Below are positions 44,300 to 52,534 of a DNA stretch of 64,000 nucleotides, in pieces. Each line of letters opens with the position of its first letter. Within the stretch, counting starts at the first letter, position 1. Origin of the DNA: Caulobacter sp. 602-1 (GTDB lineage Bacteria; Pseudomonadota; Alphaproteobacteria; Caulobacterales; Caulobacteraceae). The translations under genes and the position numbers were made by a program. The stretch covers positions 81,321 through 145,320 of the forward strand of contig NZ_RRYI01000011.1 of NCBI RefSeq assembly GCF_003931565.1, written 5' to 3'. The notes under the pieces are model-generated. The model had not been told where the DNA came from, did no database searches, and saw nothing but the letters and a program-made list of their open reading frames with translations.

Positions 44300-47200
44300 T
44301 TAGGCGGCCATGAACATGTCGGCCGTCACCAGGGACGAGGACACGTTCTTGAGCAGGACGACCTGGTCGTAGCCCGCGACCCCGTCGGTGTCGGCGACGA
44401 CATAGGTGTCCGCGCCAGCGCCGACGATCAGGTACTTCTGGGCGAGCGCGCCGATCTGGATCTGATTGTTATAGGCTTCGATCTGCAAAGCCGAGGCGTC
44501 GCTGATCTTGCCCGCGCTGTTCAGGTCTGCGGTGAAGCGAAGGATGTCGCTTTCCTTGACCACCGCCGGCGCGCCAGAGAAGGCCAGCTTGTCGCCGGCG
44601 CCAAGGTCCAGGACTGTGTCGAAGTTCTGCAGGTGGGTATTAAACGAACCGTCGCCCGCCACAAACTTGAAGACGTCCGCGCCCGAGCCGCCGATCAGGG
44701 TGTCATTGCCCTTACCGCCGTTCAGCACGTCGTTGCCCGCGCCTCCGTTCAGCACGTCCCAGGTATCCCAACCGACCAGGGTGTCCGCGCCGCTCGTGTC
44801 GACCACGCCGCCCGCGATGGGCTTCAAGTCCATCATGTTGACCGAGATAACGCTGGCGTTGCTGAAGATTACCATCCGGCCACCGTCGTCGCTGATCGTG
44901 ACGCGATTGCCAAAAGCACCGCTATAGTAGTCGCCAGCCGAAGCGCTCAGATCGACATCAGCCCCGACGGCGTAGACCTGCTCCACGGTCCAGGTCTTGG
45001 TCGAAAACTCGTAGATGCGGTCCGTGACGCCGTCGACCACGAACAGATGCTGGCCGTCGGCGCTGAAATCCAGGCCGTAGATGTTGGCGATCTCAGGGTG
45101 CGTCGACGTGAGATTGAACATGTAGTTCAGCTTGTTGTCGTAGATCTGGATGCCGCCGTTCACCAGCTGCGCGGTCGCCAACGCGTTGTTCGAGACCGCG
45201 AACACGCCGGTATTGCTCCCGACCACGTCGCCTACATAGGTCTGACGCTCAGCGATCTCCTGCGGCATGGCGTTCAGCAACGCCAGCTCCGCGTCCGAGA
45301 GACCCGCCGGACCCAGGAGGGCGAACAGGCCGTCGTGGCTCGTCGTCAAGGTTCCGCTTTGATAGTAGTTTACGGTGCTGCGGCTGAAGACGCCTACATA
45401 CGGGTTGAAGGACGTGAAAGACGTCCACCCCGAACCGGCGAAGTCCTGGGTCAGGACGATCGTATTGCCCGCCATGAAGGCCGCGTCCGAGAAGCCGCGG
45501 TCATAGCCCGTCACGGTAGTCTTGTAGTCTGTCACGACGCCAGTCTTCAGGTTCAGGACGTGGACCGTCGCCGTGGCCGAGTAGTCCCACTGTTCGCCCG
45601 TTCCATTGGTGACCTGACGCTCGGCCGCCACCAGGAACTGGCCGTCGGCCGAGACGTCGATCCCTCCCAGCTGCGTACCGACCTTGATATGGGCCGTCAC
45701 CTCGCCGCTCTGGACGTTGATCGCGCTGACATAGCCATCCTTGTCCGAGACGTAGACGGTGGCGCCGTCGGCCGAGATCACGGTGTCGCGGAAGTCTCCG
45801 GTCGCGGACGTCGCGATGACCTTGGTCTTGGCGAGGTCGTCGACCGTAACGGTCGTCGTCGAGGACGCCAGCGCCACCGTCTTGTCGGTGAACTGCAGCT
45901 TCTCGACGTTCAACAAGGTATCCACGCCCTCGGCCCCGCGCACGGTCCAGGTTCCGTTAGCGTTCTTGGTCCAGCTGTAGTCCTTGGACGCACCGCGATA
46001 GATCGCCGTGTCCGCGCCAGCGCCGCCGTCGATGATATCGTCGCCCTTGCCGCCTTCGAAGCTGTCGTCCTTGGCGCCCCCGATGAGGATGTCGCCATAG
46101 GCAGAGCCCTTCAGGCCCTCGATGTTCACCAGGGTGTCGACGCCCGCGCCCAGCGTGTCCTGGGCCACGCCAACCTTCGACAGATCGACCCGCACCGCCG
46201 CGAAGATCGAGTCATAGGAGGCGACATCGAAGCCCGCGCCGCCATCGATCAGGTCGTCGCCCAGATTGCCGTCAAGGACATTGTTGCCGGCGTCGCCCTT
46301 GATCTTGTCGTTGAGGAAGGTGCCGATCACGTTCTCGACGCCGCCGACCGTGACGTAGTTCTGATAGCCGGTCTGCTGGCGGGTGGTGATCGACAGGTCG
46401 ATCTCCGCCCCCCGGCCGTTGCTCTCGTTGTAGCCGTTCAGCAGTTCGAGCGTGTCGGAGCCTGCTCCGCCATGCACCGTGGTGTCGCTGAACATGCCCG
46501 ACACGAGGATGAGGTCGTCGCCGTCGTCGCCATTCAGGGTCGCCGTACCGGAGCCGTTCATAACCACGCGGTCGTTACCAGCGCCGCCGAGCAGGATCTC
46601 GCCGTTGCTGTTGAAGCTGCTGACGACCCGGTCGTCACCGTCGCCACCGTCCAGCGTGTCGTTGCCCCCGCTGGCGACCAGCACGTCGTTGCCGGCGTCG
46701 CCGAACAGGTAGTTCTCGGCCGCGTTGCCGTAGATGATGTCGTCATAGGCCGAGCCCATGACGGCTTCGATCGAGACCAGCGTGTCTTTGATCGCGTTCG
46801 TCCCATCTCGGCTGTAGGCGCGGTTCAGGTCCAGCTCGATCACCACCCCACGGTCGCTGAACGCGTAGTCGACCGTGTCGAAGCCGTCGCCGCCGTCGAG
46901 GACATTGACACCCTTGCCGCCCGACAGATGGTCGTCGCCCGCGCCGCCGTAGAGCTTGTCGTCGCCGTCGCTGCCCCACAGGTAGTTGTCCTTGGCGTCG
47001 CCGGTCAGGACGTCGTCGAACTTGCTGCCATATAGCAGCTCGATGCCGGTCAGGGTGTCCTTGCCGGCGCCGCCGGTGTCCTGAGCCGTGGTCTTGGTCA
47101 GGTCGACCGTCACGCCGGCCGTGGCGTTCTCGTACGAGCTCCAGTCGTCGCCGGCGCCGCCCTTGATGATGTCGTCGCCCGCGCCGCCGACGATGTAGTC

Positions 47201-47683
47201 GTCGCCGTCGCCGCCATCGAGCACGTCATTTCCCGCGTCGCCCCACAGGGTGTCGTTGCCCTTGCCGCCGCTGATCGTGTCATTGCCGGCGTCGCCCACC
47301 AGCATGTTGTCCTTGGCGTCACCCGTAAGGGTGTCGTTGAAGGCCGAGCCGTAGACGTTCTCGATCCCGGTCAGCTTGTCGGTCCCGGAGCCGCCGGTGT
47401 TCTGCGCGCCGGCGAGGTTCAGGTCGACCTTCACGCCGGCCGTGGCGTCCTCGTAGGCCGCCCAGTCATTGCCCGCGCCACCGTCGATGGTGTCGTTGCC
47501 GGCTCCGCCCAGGATGTAGTCGTCACCGGCGCCGCCTTGCAGATTGTCGGCGCCGTCGTTGCCGGCCAGGACGTCGTCGCCCGCGCCGCCCTTCAGGGTG
47601 TCGTTGCCCCCGAACCCATAGATGACGTCATCGCCGCTGGTCCCGTTCAATATGTCAGCGGCTTCCGTGCCCCGAATGTCCAT
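44300..47683 (-). CDS. Large RTX protein with a propeller-like insert
   Basis: This 1127-residue acidic protein is built from glycine/aspartate-rich nonapeptide repeats of the GGxGxDxUx type, which bind calcium outside the cell. Repeats run from about residue 10 to 555 in blocks (GGAGDDxLxGG, DGGDGDD) separated by strands such as VDLNLAGAQNTGG. Residues ~600-955 are different: IVVLTQDF-like and VYVSDKDGYVSAIN stretches, DGQHLFVVDGVTDRIYEF and VTISDDGGRMVIFS resemble a beta-propeller of the WD40/YVTN or gluconolactonase type. Repeats resume near 960, and a C-terminal region ending VVLLKNVSSSLVTADMFMAA is a candidate type I secretion signal. I start at MDIRGTEAADILNG. Confidence 0.85.
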   Translation of the reverse strand: MDIRGTEAADILNGTSGDDVIYGFGGNDTLKGGAGDDVLAGNDGADNLQGGAGDDYILGGAGNDTIDGGAGNDWAAYEDATAGVKVDLNLAGAQNTGGSGTDKLTGIENVYGSAFNDTLTGDAKDNMLVGDAGNDTISGGKGNDTLWGDAGNDVLDGGDGDDYIVGGAGDDIIKGGAGDDWSSYENATAGVTVDLTKTTAQDTGGAGKDTLTGIELLYGSKFDDVLTGDAKDNYLWGSDGDDKLYGGAGDDHLSGGKGVNVLDGGDGFDTVDYAFSDRGVVIELDLNRAYSRDGTNAIKDTLVSIEAVMGSAYDDIIYGNAAENYLFGDAGNDVLVASGGNDTLDGGDGDDRVVSSFNSNGEILLGGAGNDRVVMNGSGTATLNGDDGDDLILVSGMFSDTTVHGGAGSDTLELLNGYNESNGRGAEIDLSITTRQQTGYQNYVTVGGVENVIGTFLNDKIKGDAGNNVLDGNLGDDLIDGGAGFDVASYDSIFAAVRVDLSKVGVAQDTLGAGVDTLVNIEGLKGSAYGDILIGGAKDDSFEGGKGDDIIDGGAGADTAIYRGASKDYSWTKNANGTWTVRGAEGVDTLLNVEKLQFTDKTVALASSTTTVTVDDLAKTKVIATSATGDFRDTVISADGATVYVSDKDGYVSAINVQSGEVTAHIKVGTQLGGIDVSADGQFLVAAERQVTNGTGEQWDYSATATVHVLNLKTGVVTDYKTTVTGYDRGFSDAAFMAGNTIVLTQDFAGSGWTSFTSFNPYVGVFSRSTVNYYQSGTLTTSHDGLFALLGPAGLSDAELALLNAMPQEIAERQTYVGDVVGSNTGVFAVSNNALATAQLVNGGIQIYDNKLNYMFNLTSTHPEIANIYGLDFSADGQHLFVVDGVTDRIYEFSTKTWTVEQVYAVGADVDLSASAGDYYSGAFGNRVTISDDGGRMVIFSNASVISVNMMDLKPIAGGVVDTSGADTLVGWDTWDVLNGGAGNDVLNGGKGNDTLIGGSGADVFKFVAGDGSFNTHLQNFDTVLDLGAGDKLAFSGAPAVVKESDILRFTADLNSAGKISDASALQIEAYNNQIQIGALAQKYLIVGAGADTYVVADTDGVAGYDQVVLLKNVSSSLVTADMFMAA

Positions 47684-47936
47684 TCGCCTCAACCCCTCGC
47701 AACATGCTGCAACCTCAGCGTGACCTAGCGAGTGCAAGACGTGGACCGAAAGGCTTTCAGCTTTAGCGAGAATATTAAGGATAAATCCTGTGCCGGAACG
47801 GGGCGGGCGTGTCGTTTCGAGACACAAACGCCTTATTCACAAGGGATCTGGCGTTTCGGCCTGCGCGGCCGAGAGTTGCTCCGGGTCCCCAACGTTCCGG
47901 AGCTTCCCGCGAAATCCGCTACGCGCGGAGGTAGTC
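47684..47936. other. Intergenic gap between the two RTX genes
   Basis: These 253 bases hold the upstream region of the larger RTX gene. I see a short AT-rich stretch around 47755-47790 that could contain a promoter, but no clear -35/-10, operator or terminator hairpin. Confidence 0.4.
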
Positions 47937-49184
47937 CTAGAGTCCCAAGATCGAGCCCGCGTCGAGGCTGGAAAGGCTGGTCCCGGTCAGCACGATCACC
48001 TGGTCGTAGAATGTGCCCTCGTCGCCATCGTCGGCGAAGAAGAGGACGTTGCCGCCCCACTGCATAGCCACGTAACGCACGCCGTCGCCGGCGAAGGCGG
48101 CGCTGACAGCGGCGAAGTCGCTACTCTCCAGCTCGACATAGTTGGCGCTGCTGCCTGCTGGGCCGTCCACGAACAGGATATGGTCCTCTGCCGTAAGGTC
48201 CTGGATCGTGTCGGAACCGGCGGCGGTGTCGCCCGCGGCGAAACTGAAGGTGTCCGCCCCGGCCCCGCCGTACATGCTGTCCACACCCGCGCCGCCGCTG
48301 ATATGGTCGGCGCCGTCGCCGCCATTGATCGCGTCGTTCCCGTCGCGACCATACAGCCAGTCGTCGCCGTCTTGTCCGTACATGACGTTGGCGCCGGCAG
48401 TTCCGATCAGGGTGTCTCCGGCCTGTGTGCCGTTGACGTTCTCCACGTTCGTCAGGGTGATGAAAACGCCAGCCGCGACCGTCTGGCTCGTCTTGTTGAG
48501 ATCGACGAACACGCCATTCGCGAAGCCGTCGGGCGAGCCGCCGAACGCCAGAAGGTCATTCCCGTCGCCGCCATCGACGATACGGGTCGTGGCAAAGTCG
48601 CCGAGGGTCAGAGCGTCGTCCCCTGCCCCGCCCAGCATGGTGTCGTTGGAGTAGCCGCTCTGGAGAGAGTCATTGCCATCGCCGCCGATCATCAACGAAC
48701 CGGTGGTCGCCGGACCGACGGGGGTCGGAAGGAGCATGGACACGGTGTTGAGCGAGTCATTGCCGTCGCCGCCGTCCAGCACGTCCGTACCGCCCCAACT
48801 GTCGATATGATCGTCGCCCGCACCGCCGATCAGCACGTTGTCGCCGGTCGTGCCGACCAGCCAGTCCGCACTCGCTGAGCCTGTCGCGTTCTCGATCGAG
48901 ACCAGGGTGTCCACCGCCGAGCCGCTCGGTCCGATGATCGACGTGGACTGGCTTTGCAGGTTGATCATCAGGAAGCTGAACAACGGCAGCACCGGGGCCT
49001 GGTCGGCATAGCTGACCGTGTCGTCGCCAGCCCCGCCGTTCAGGGTGTTGTGTCCCGCCCCGCCCATCAGCAGGTCATCGCCGTCACCGCCCTGCAGGGT
49101 GTCATCGCCGCCCAGGCCCAGGATGGTGTCCGCATCGGCCGTGCCGACCAGGATGTCGTCGCCTTCGGTTCCCGTCAGATACAT
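47937..49184 (-). CDS. RTX (hemolysin-type calcium-binding repeat) protein
   Basis: This 415-residue acidic protein has calcium-binding RTX repeats at both ends of the chain (GGGDDTLQGGDGDDLL near the start, DGDDWLYGRDGNDAINGGDGAD near residue 280). A C-terminal part has ADTFSFAAGDTAAGSDTIQDL and ends DQVIVLTGTSLSSLDAGSILGL. That C-terminus resembles the end of the larger RTX protein (both have YDQV followed by a Leu-rich strand and SL), so they probably use the same type I secretion system. No secretion gene is in the window. The MYLTGTEGDDILVG start has no signal peptide, as usual for this route. Confidence 0.87.
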   Translation of the reverse strand: MYLTGTEGDDILVGTADADTILGLGGDDTLQGGDGDDLLMGGAGHNTLNGGAGDDTVSYADQAPVLPLFSFLMINLQSQSTSIIGPSGSAVDTLVSIENATGSASADWLVGTTGDNVLIGGAGDDHIDSWGGTDVLDGGDGNDSLNTVSMLLPTPVGPATTGSLMIGGDGNDSLQSGYSNDTMLGGAGDDALTLGDFATTRIVDGGDGNDLLAFGGSPDGFANGVFVDLNKTSQTVAAGVFITLTNVENVNGTQAGDTLIGTAGANVMYGQDGDDWLYGRDGNDAINGGDGADHISGGAGVDSMYGGAGADTFSFAAGDTAAGSDTIQDLTAEDHILFVDGPAGSSANYVELESSDFAAVSAAFAGDGVRYVAMQWGGNVLFFADDGDEGTFYDQVIVLTGTSLSSLDAGSILGL

Positions 49185-49312
49185 GCGCTAGCCTCCAGCC
49201 CCAGGATCGGGGTGGCGGCAGTGGGCGATCAACCCAAGATCGAGTTCAAGTGAATTTTTCCCTTAATGCGAGATAAGGAGAAAACGCAACCCCAGGTTAA
49301 CCCAGCACCGCG

Positions 49313-50257
49313 TCAGAACAGCAAGCCCTTTTGCAGCAGCGCGTGAACGCCTTTCTCGCCGTTGACGGTCTGGGTCACGCGGAAGTCCACGGCCAGGGAG
49401 CAGAATTGATAAGCCTGGACGCGGGTCAGGCTGGAACGGGCGGTGATGAAGTCGATGGTTTGGCGCAGGGCCTGCTTCATGGCCAAGTCCAGATCCTCGT
49501 TGAAACCCATCAGGATGTAGTGGGTCGGCGTCTCGGCGCGGGGCCACTTGAAGGGCTCGCCCCCCTTGTGCAGCACGAAGGTGAAGGTCCCGGTCAGGCC
49601 CATCTCCAGCGCGTTGACGCAGACCTCGCCGTCGCCTTGGCGGCCATGGCCGTCGCCGACCGAGAAGTTCGCGCCCGGGACCCAGACCGGCAGGTAGAGG
49701 GTCGCGCCGGCGACCAGTTCCCTGTTGTCCATGTTGCCGCCATGCTCGCGGGGCTCGCGGCTGGAGAGGCGGCCGTACTGGGGCGGCGGGGCGACGCCCA
49801 TGGTGCCGAAGAACGGGGCCAGCGGCAGCTCGGGGCCCCAATCCGGCTTGCAGATCCCCGCCGCGCGGTCGACGGCGATGTGGCTCACATAGCGCTCGGG
49901 GAAGTCCTCGGGCAGCGTGCCGGCCAGGGGGCGTACGGCGCAGTAACCCCAGTCGTTGTTCGGCTCGATCGCCTCGATCCGGACCTCCAGGGTGTCGCCC
50001 GGTTCGGCGCCGGCGATGGCGACGGGGCCGGTGAGAATGTGCGGGCCGATCCTCGGCGGATTGCTGTCGTGGATCGCCTGAAGCGCGGGTGGAACGACGA
50101 GTGGCGACCCCGGCGGCGGCATGACCTCGACACCGCCCGAGACGCACTCGAAGGTGACGCTGTCGCCCGAGTTCACCGTCAGCACGGGATCGAAGGCCGC
50201 GTCGAACATGCCGAAGCGGATGGTGTCGGGTGTGGAAGCCAGCCGGTGATGCGCCAT
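49313..50257 (-). CDS. Acetamidase/formamidase family protein
   Basis: This 314-residue hydrolase belongs to the FmdA/AmdA family, which releases ammonia from short amides such as formamide. Family motifs are SGDSVTFECVSGGV, GPHILTGPVAIAGAEPGDTLEVRIEAI, the EHGGNMDNRELVAGATLYLPVWVPGANFSVGDGHGRQGDGEV segment with likely metal ligands, and LMGFNEDLDLAMKQALRQTIDF. In this locus it may clear a nitrogen-containing product of ureide breakdown. The ATG follows AAGGGA, and the candidate operator overlaps that region. It stands alone on the minus strand. Confidence 0.92.
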   Translation of the reverse strand: MAHHRLASTPDTIRFGMFDAAFDPVLTVNSGDSVTFECVSGGVEVMPPPGSPLVVPPALQAIHDSNPPRIGPHILTGPVAIAGAEPGDTLEVRIEAIEPNNDWGYCAVRPLAGTLPEDFPERYVSHIAVDRAAGICKPDWGPELPLAPFFGTMGVAPPPQYGRLSSREPREHGGNMDNRELVAGATLYLPVWVPGANFSVGDGHGRQGDGEVCVNALEMGLTGTFTFVLHKGGEPFKWPRAETPTHYILMGFNEDLDLAMKQALRQTIDFITARSSLTRVQAYQFCSLAVDFRVTQTVNGEKGVHALLQKGLLF

Positions 50258-50487
50258 CAAGTAAGTCCCTTATTACAAGAGCACTTCGCGCTGGTGGCGG
50301 CTGGGCCGCTAGGGCTGACGAACGGAGGAAGGCGCGATCGCCCTTGCCTGCCCGCGATGCGGGCGATCCTGGCCGCGGATGGCGCGGGCTTGGGCGCTAG
50401 GCGCTTCCGGCGGCAGCGGGGCTGGCGATTCCCGCGAACACAGGTGTATGAAGTTTTTTCTTACTTGCTGGGTTTCGGGGAGACCGC
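50258..50487. promoter_or_regulatory. Divergent promoter region with purine-locus motifs B and D
   Basis: This 230-bp gap separates formamidase from atzG. On the plus strand AAGTAAGTCCCTTATTAC (50259-50276) matches 15 of 18 bases of the site at 37169-37186 before allC. It lies directly against the formamidase start. On the atzG side AAGTAAG occurs on the minus strand (50461-50467), near the ribosome-binding GGGGAG. The spacing suggests a shared regulator, but the first site overlaps the formamidase ribosome-binding site and so may be partly chance. Confidence 0.5.
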
Positions 50488-50721
50488 ATGGCGCTGGACG
50501 CGGAGACGAAGGTCTTTCTGGATCTGAAAGACCAAGAGATCGCGCCGTGGACGGCCGCGCGGGCCGCCGCGCGCGACCTGCCCTTGCCGCCGGAGGTTCT
50601 GCCGACCGTGATCGAAAATGTCGCCCTGCTGCGCGCCCAGGCCTCGCTGTTCGTCTCGGCGCTCCAAGAGAGGGTTGGGGGCGATCACGCGGACGGAGCG
50701 CCAGAGACGTTCCAGCCGTGA
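50488..50721 (+). CDS. AtzG-like small protein (DUF4089)
   Basis: AtzG-type proteins are small partners that bind and stabilise the amidase AtzE, like GatC with GatA. The 77-residue product is helical, with a central LPLPPEVLPTVIENVALLRAQASLFVSAL stretch that is the family's recognisable part. It starts at an ATG after GGGGAGA and overlaps the AtzE start as GTGA. In family studies AtzE-AtzG complexes hydrolyse 1-carboxybiuret; here the substrate is unknown. Confidence 0.8.
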   Translation: MALDAETKVFLDLKDQEIAPWTAARAAARDLPLPPEVLPTVIENVALLRAQASLFVSALQERVGGDHADGAPETFQP

Positions 50722-52112
50722 GCTTCTGCAGCGTTGTCGAGATCGCCAGCGAGGTCCGCGCGGGCCGCGTCACCGCCCGGGCCGTCACCGAGGCGACCCT
50801 CTCGCGGATCCAGCGCCTGGATGGCGGGATCAACGCCTTCACGGCCGTCACCGGCGAGCGCGCCCTGGCCGCCGCCGACGCGGTGGACGCCGACCTCGCC
50901 GCCGGCCGTCCGGTCGGGCCGCTGGCCGGCGTGCCGGTGGCGGTGAAGAACCTGTTCGATCTGGAAGGCTTGCCCACCCTGGCCGGCTCGAAGATCCGCC
51001 GCGCCGCCGCCCCGCCCGGCCAAGACGCGACGCTGGTAAGGCGCCTGACCGCCGCCGGGGCGATCCTGGTCGGAGCGTTGAACATGGACGAGTTCGCCTA
51101 CGGCTTCGTCACCGAGAACGCCCACGACGGGCCGGTTCATAATCCGCACGACCCCAGCCGGATCGCCGGCGGCTCGTCGGGCGGCTCGGCGGCGGCCGTG
51201 GCGGCGGGGCTCGTGCCCCTGACCCTGGGCTCGGACACCAACGGCTCGATCCGCATTCCCGCCAGCCTGTGCGGCGTGTTCGGCCTCAAGCCCACCTATG
51301 GCCGTCTCTCGCGCCAGGGCGTGTTCCCGTTCGTCGAGAGCCTGGACCATGTCGGTCCGTTCGCGCGGTCGATCGAAGACCTGGCGCTGGCGTACGACGT
51401 CCTGCAGGGTCCCGATCCCCAAGGCGACGCAATCTGCGTGCGCGACGCCGAGCCTCTGGCCGATCGCCTCGACACCCTGGCCGAGCGTCCCTTGCGGGTC
51501 GGCGTGCTGGGCGGCTGGTTTCAGCAAGGGGCCTTTCCCGAAGTGTTGGAAGCCCTCGGCCGCGTCGCCTCGGCGCTGAAGGCCGACGACCTCGTCACCC
51601 TGCCCAGCGCGGTCGCCGCGCGCGCCGCCGCTTTCTGCCTGACCGCCTTCGAAGGCGGCGAGCTTCATCACGCGGATCTGGCCAGGCGCGCCATGGACTA
51701 CGACCCGGCCGTCCGCGACCGCCTGCTGGCCGGCGCCCTTTTGCCGGAAGGCGTCCACGAAGCCGCCCGGCGCTTCCGCACGATCTTCCGCGACGAGGTC
51801 CGCGAGGCCTTCCAGCGCTACGACATCCTGCTCGCCCCGTCGTCCGTCTGCCCCGCTCCGCCGATCGGCCAGGCGACCATGGAGATGGACGGCGTCCCCG
51901 TCTCGGTGCGCAAGAACCTCGGCGCCTTCACCCAGCCGATCAGCTATATCGGCCTGCCGGTGGTGGCCGCGCCGGTGAACCGGCCCGGGCAGCTGCCGAT
52001 CGGCGTGCAGATCATCGCCCCGGCCTGGCGCGAGGACCTGGCCTTCGCCGCCGCCGTAAGGCTGCAGCGCGAAGGTGTCGTGGCCGCCCATGCCCCTAAG
52101 GGCGCCCTATGA
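50718..52112 (+). CDS. AtzE-like amidase
   Basis: This 464-residue amidase-signature hydrolase resembles AtzE, which hydrolyses an amide of 1-carboxybiuret. It has the catalytic Lys77 (VAVKNLF), the Gly/Ser-rich GGSSGGSAAAVAAG near residue 151 with the cis-Ser, and nucleophile Ser177 in SDTNGSIRIPAS. The GTG start is coupled to atzG by GTGA, and the stop overlaps atzH by ATGA. Being set among purine genes, it may act on an oxalurate- or carbamoyl-type product rather than on biuret. GatA-like tRNA amidation is unlikely because no GatB is present. Confidence 0.88.
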   Translation: MSFCSVVEIASEVRAGRVTARAVTEATLSRIQRLDGGINAFTAVTGERALAAADAVDADLAAGRPVGPLAGVPVAVKNLFDLEGLPTLAGSKIRRAAAPPGQDATLVRRLTAAGAILVGALNMDEFAYGFVTENAHDGPVHNPHDPSRIAGGSSGGSAAAVAAGLVPLTLGSDTNGSIRIPASLCGVFGLKPTYGRLSRQGVFPFVESLDHVGPFARSIEDLALAYDVLQGPDPQGDAICVRDAEPLADRLDTLAERPLRVGVLGGWFQQGAFPEVLEALGRVASALKADDLVTLPSAVAARAAAFCLTAFEGGELHHADLARRAMDYDPAVRDRLLAGALLPEGVHEAARRFRTIFRDEVREAFQRYDILLAPSSVCPAPPIGQATMEMDGVPVSVRKNLGAFTQPISYIGLPVVAAPVNRPGQLPIGVQIIAPAWREDLAFAAAVRLQREGVVAAHAPKGAL

Positions 52113-52525
52113 TCGTCAACGATCCCACCACGCTGGCCGAGGTGACGGCCCTGGTCGACGCCTACGAGGCGGCGCTGATGAGTAACGACGTGGAGGCCCT
52201 GGACGGCGCGTTCTGGAACTCGCCCCACACGGTGCGGCTGGGCGTGGCCGAGAACCTGTGGAGCTTCAACGAGATCGCCGCCTTCCGCGTCGGCCGGTCC
52301 GGCGGTTCGCCGCCGCGCACCCGGCTGCGCACCGAGATCACCACCTTCGGCGCGGACTTCGCGATCGCCCACGTCGAATTCCGCCGCGACGACAGCGGCA
52401 AGATCGGCCGCCAGAGCCAGACCTGGGTCCGCACCGACGACGGCTGGAAGGTCGCCTCGGCCCACGTGTCCCTGATGCAAGGCGGGGTCGACCAGCGCCT
52501 CGCCTCGAACGAAGAAAAGCGCTAG
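52109..52525 (+). CDS. AtzH-like protein (DUF3225)
   Basis: This 138-residue protein has the SnoaL/NTF2-like fold of AtzH: VTALVDAYEAALMSNDVEALDGAFWNSPHTVRLGVAENLWSFNEIAAFR, then IAHVEFRRDDSGKIGRQSQTWVRTDDGWKVASAHVS. AtzH is found beside AtzE-AtzG and its enzyme activity is still debated. It overlaps the amidase stop by four bases. The nucleoside hydrolase gene follows nine bases after its stop. No signal peptide. Confidence 0.85.
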   Translation: MIVNDPTTLAEVTALVDAYEAALMSNDVEALDGAFWNSPHTVRLGVAENLWSFNEIAAFRVGRSGGSPPRTRLRTEITTFGADFAIAHVEFRRDDSGKIGRQSQTWVRTDDGWKVASAHVSLMQGGVDQRLASNEEKR

Positions 52526-52534
52526 AGCCCGCGA

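Noticed and set aside
44165..47035. A 956-codon plus-strand frame opposite the large RTX gene
   Set aside because: It mirrors the repeat units of the RTX gene and has a Val/Ala-rich pattern; the RTX frame has clear calcium-binding repeats.
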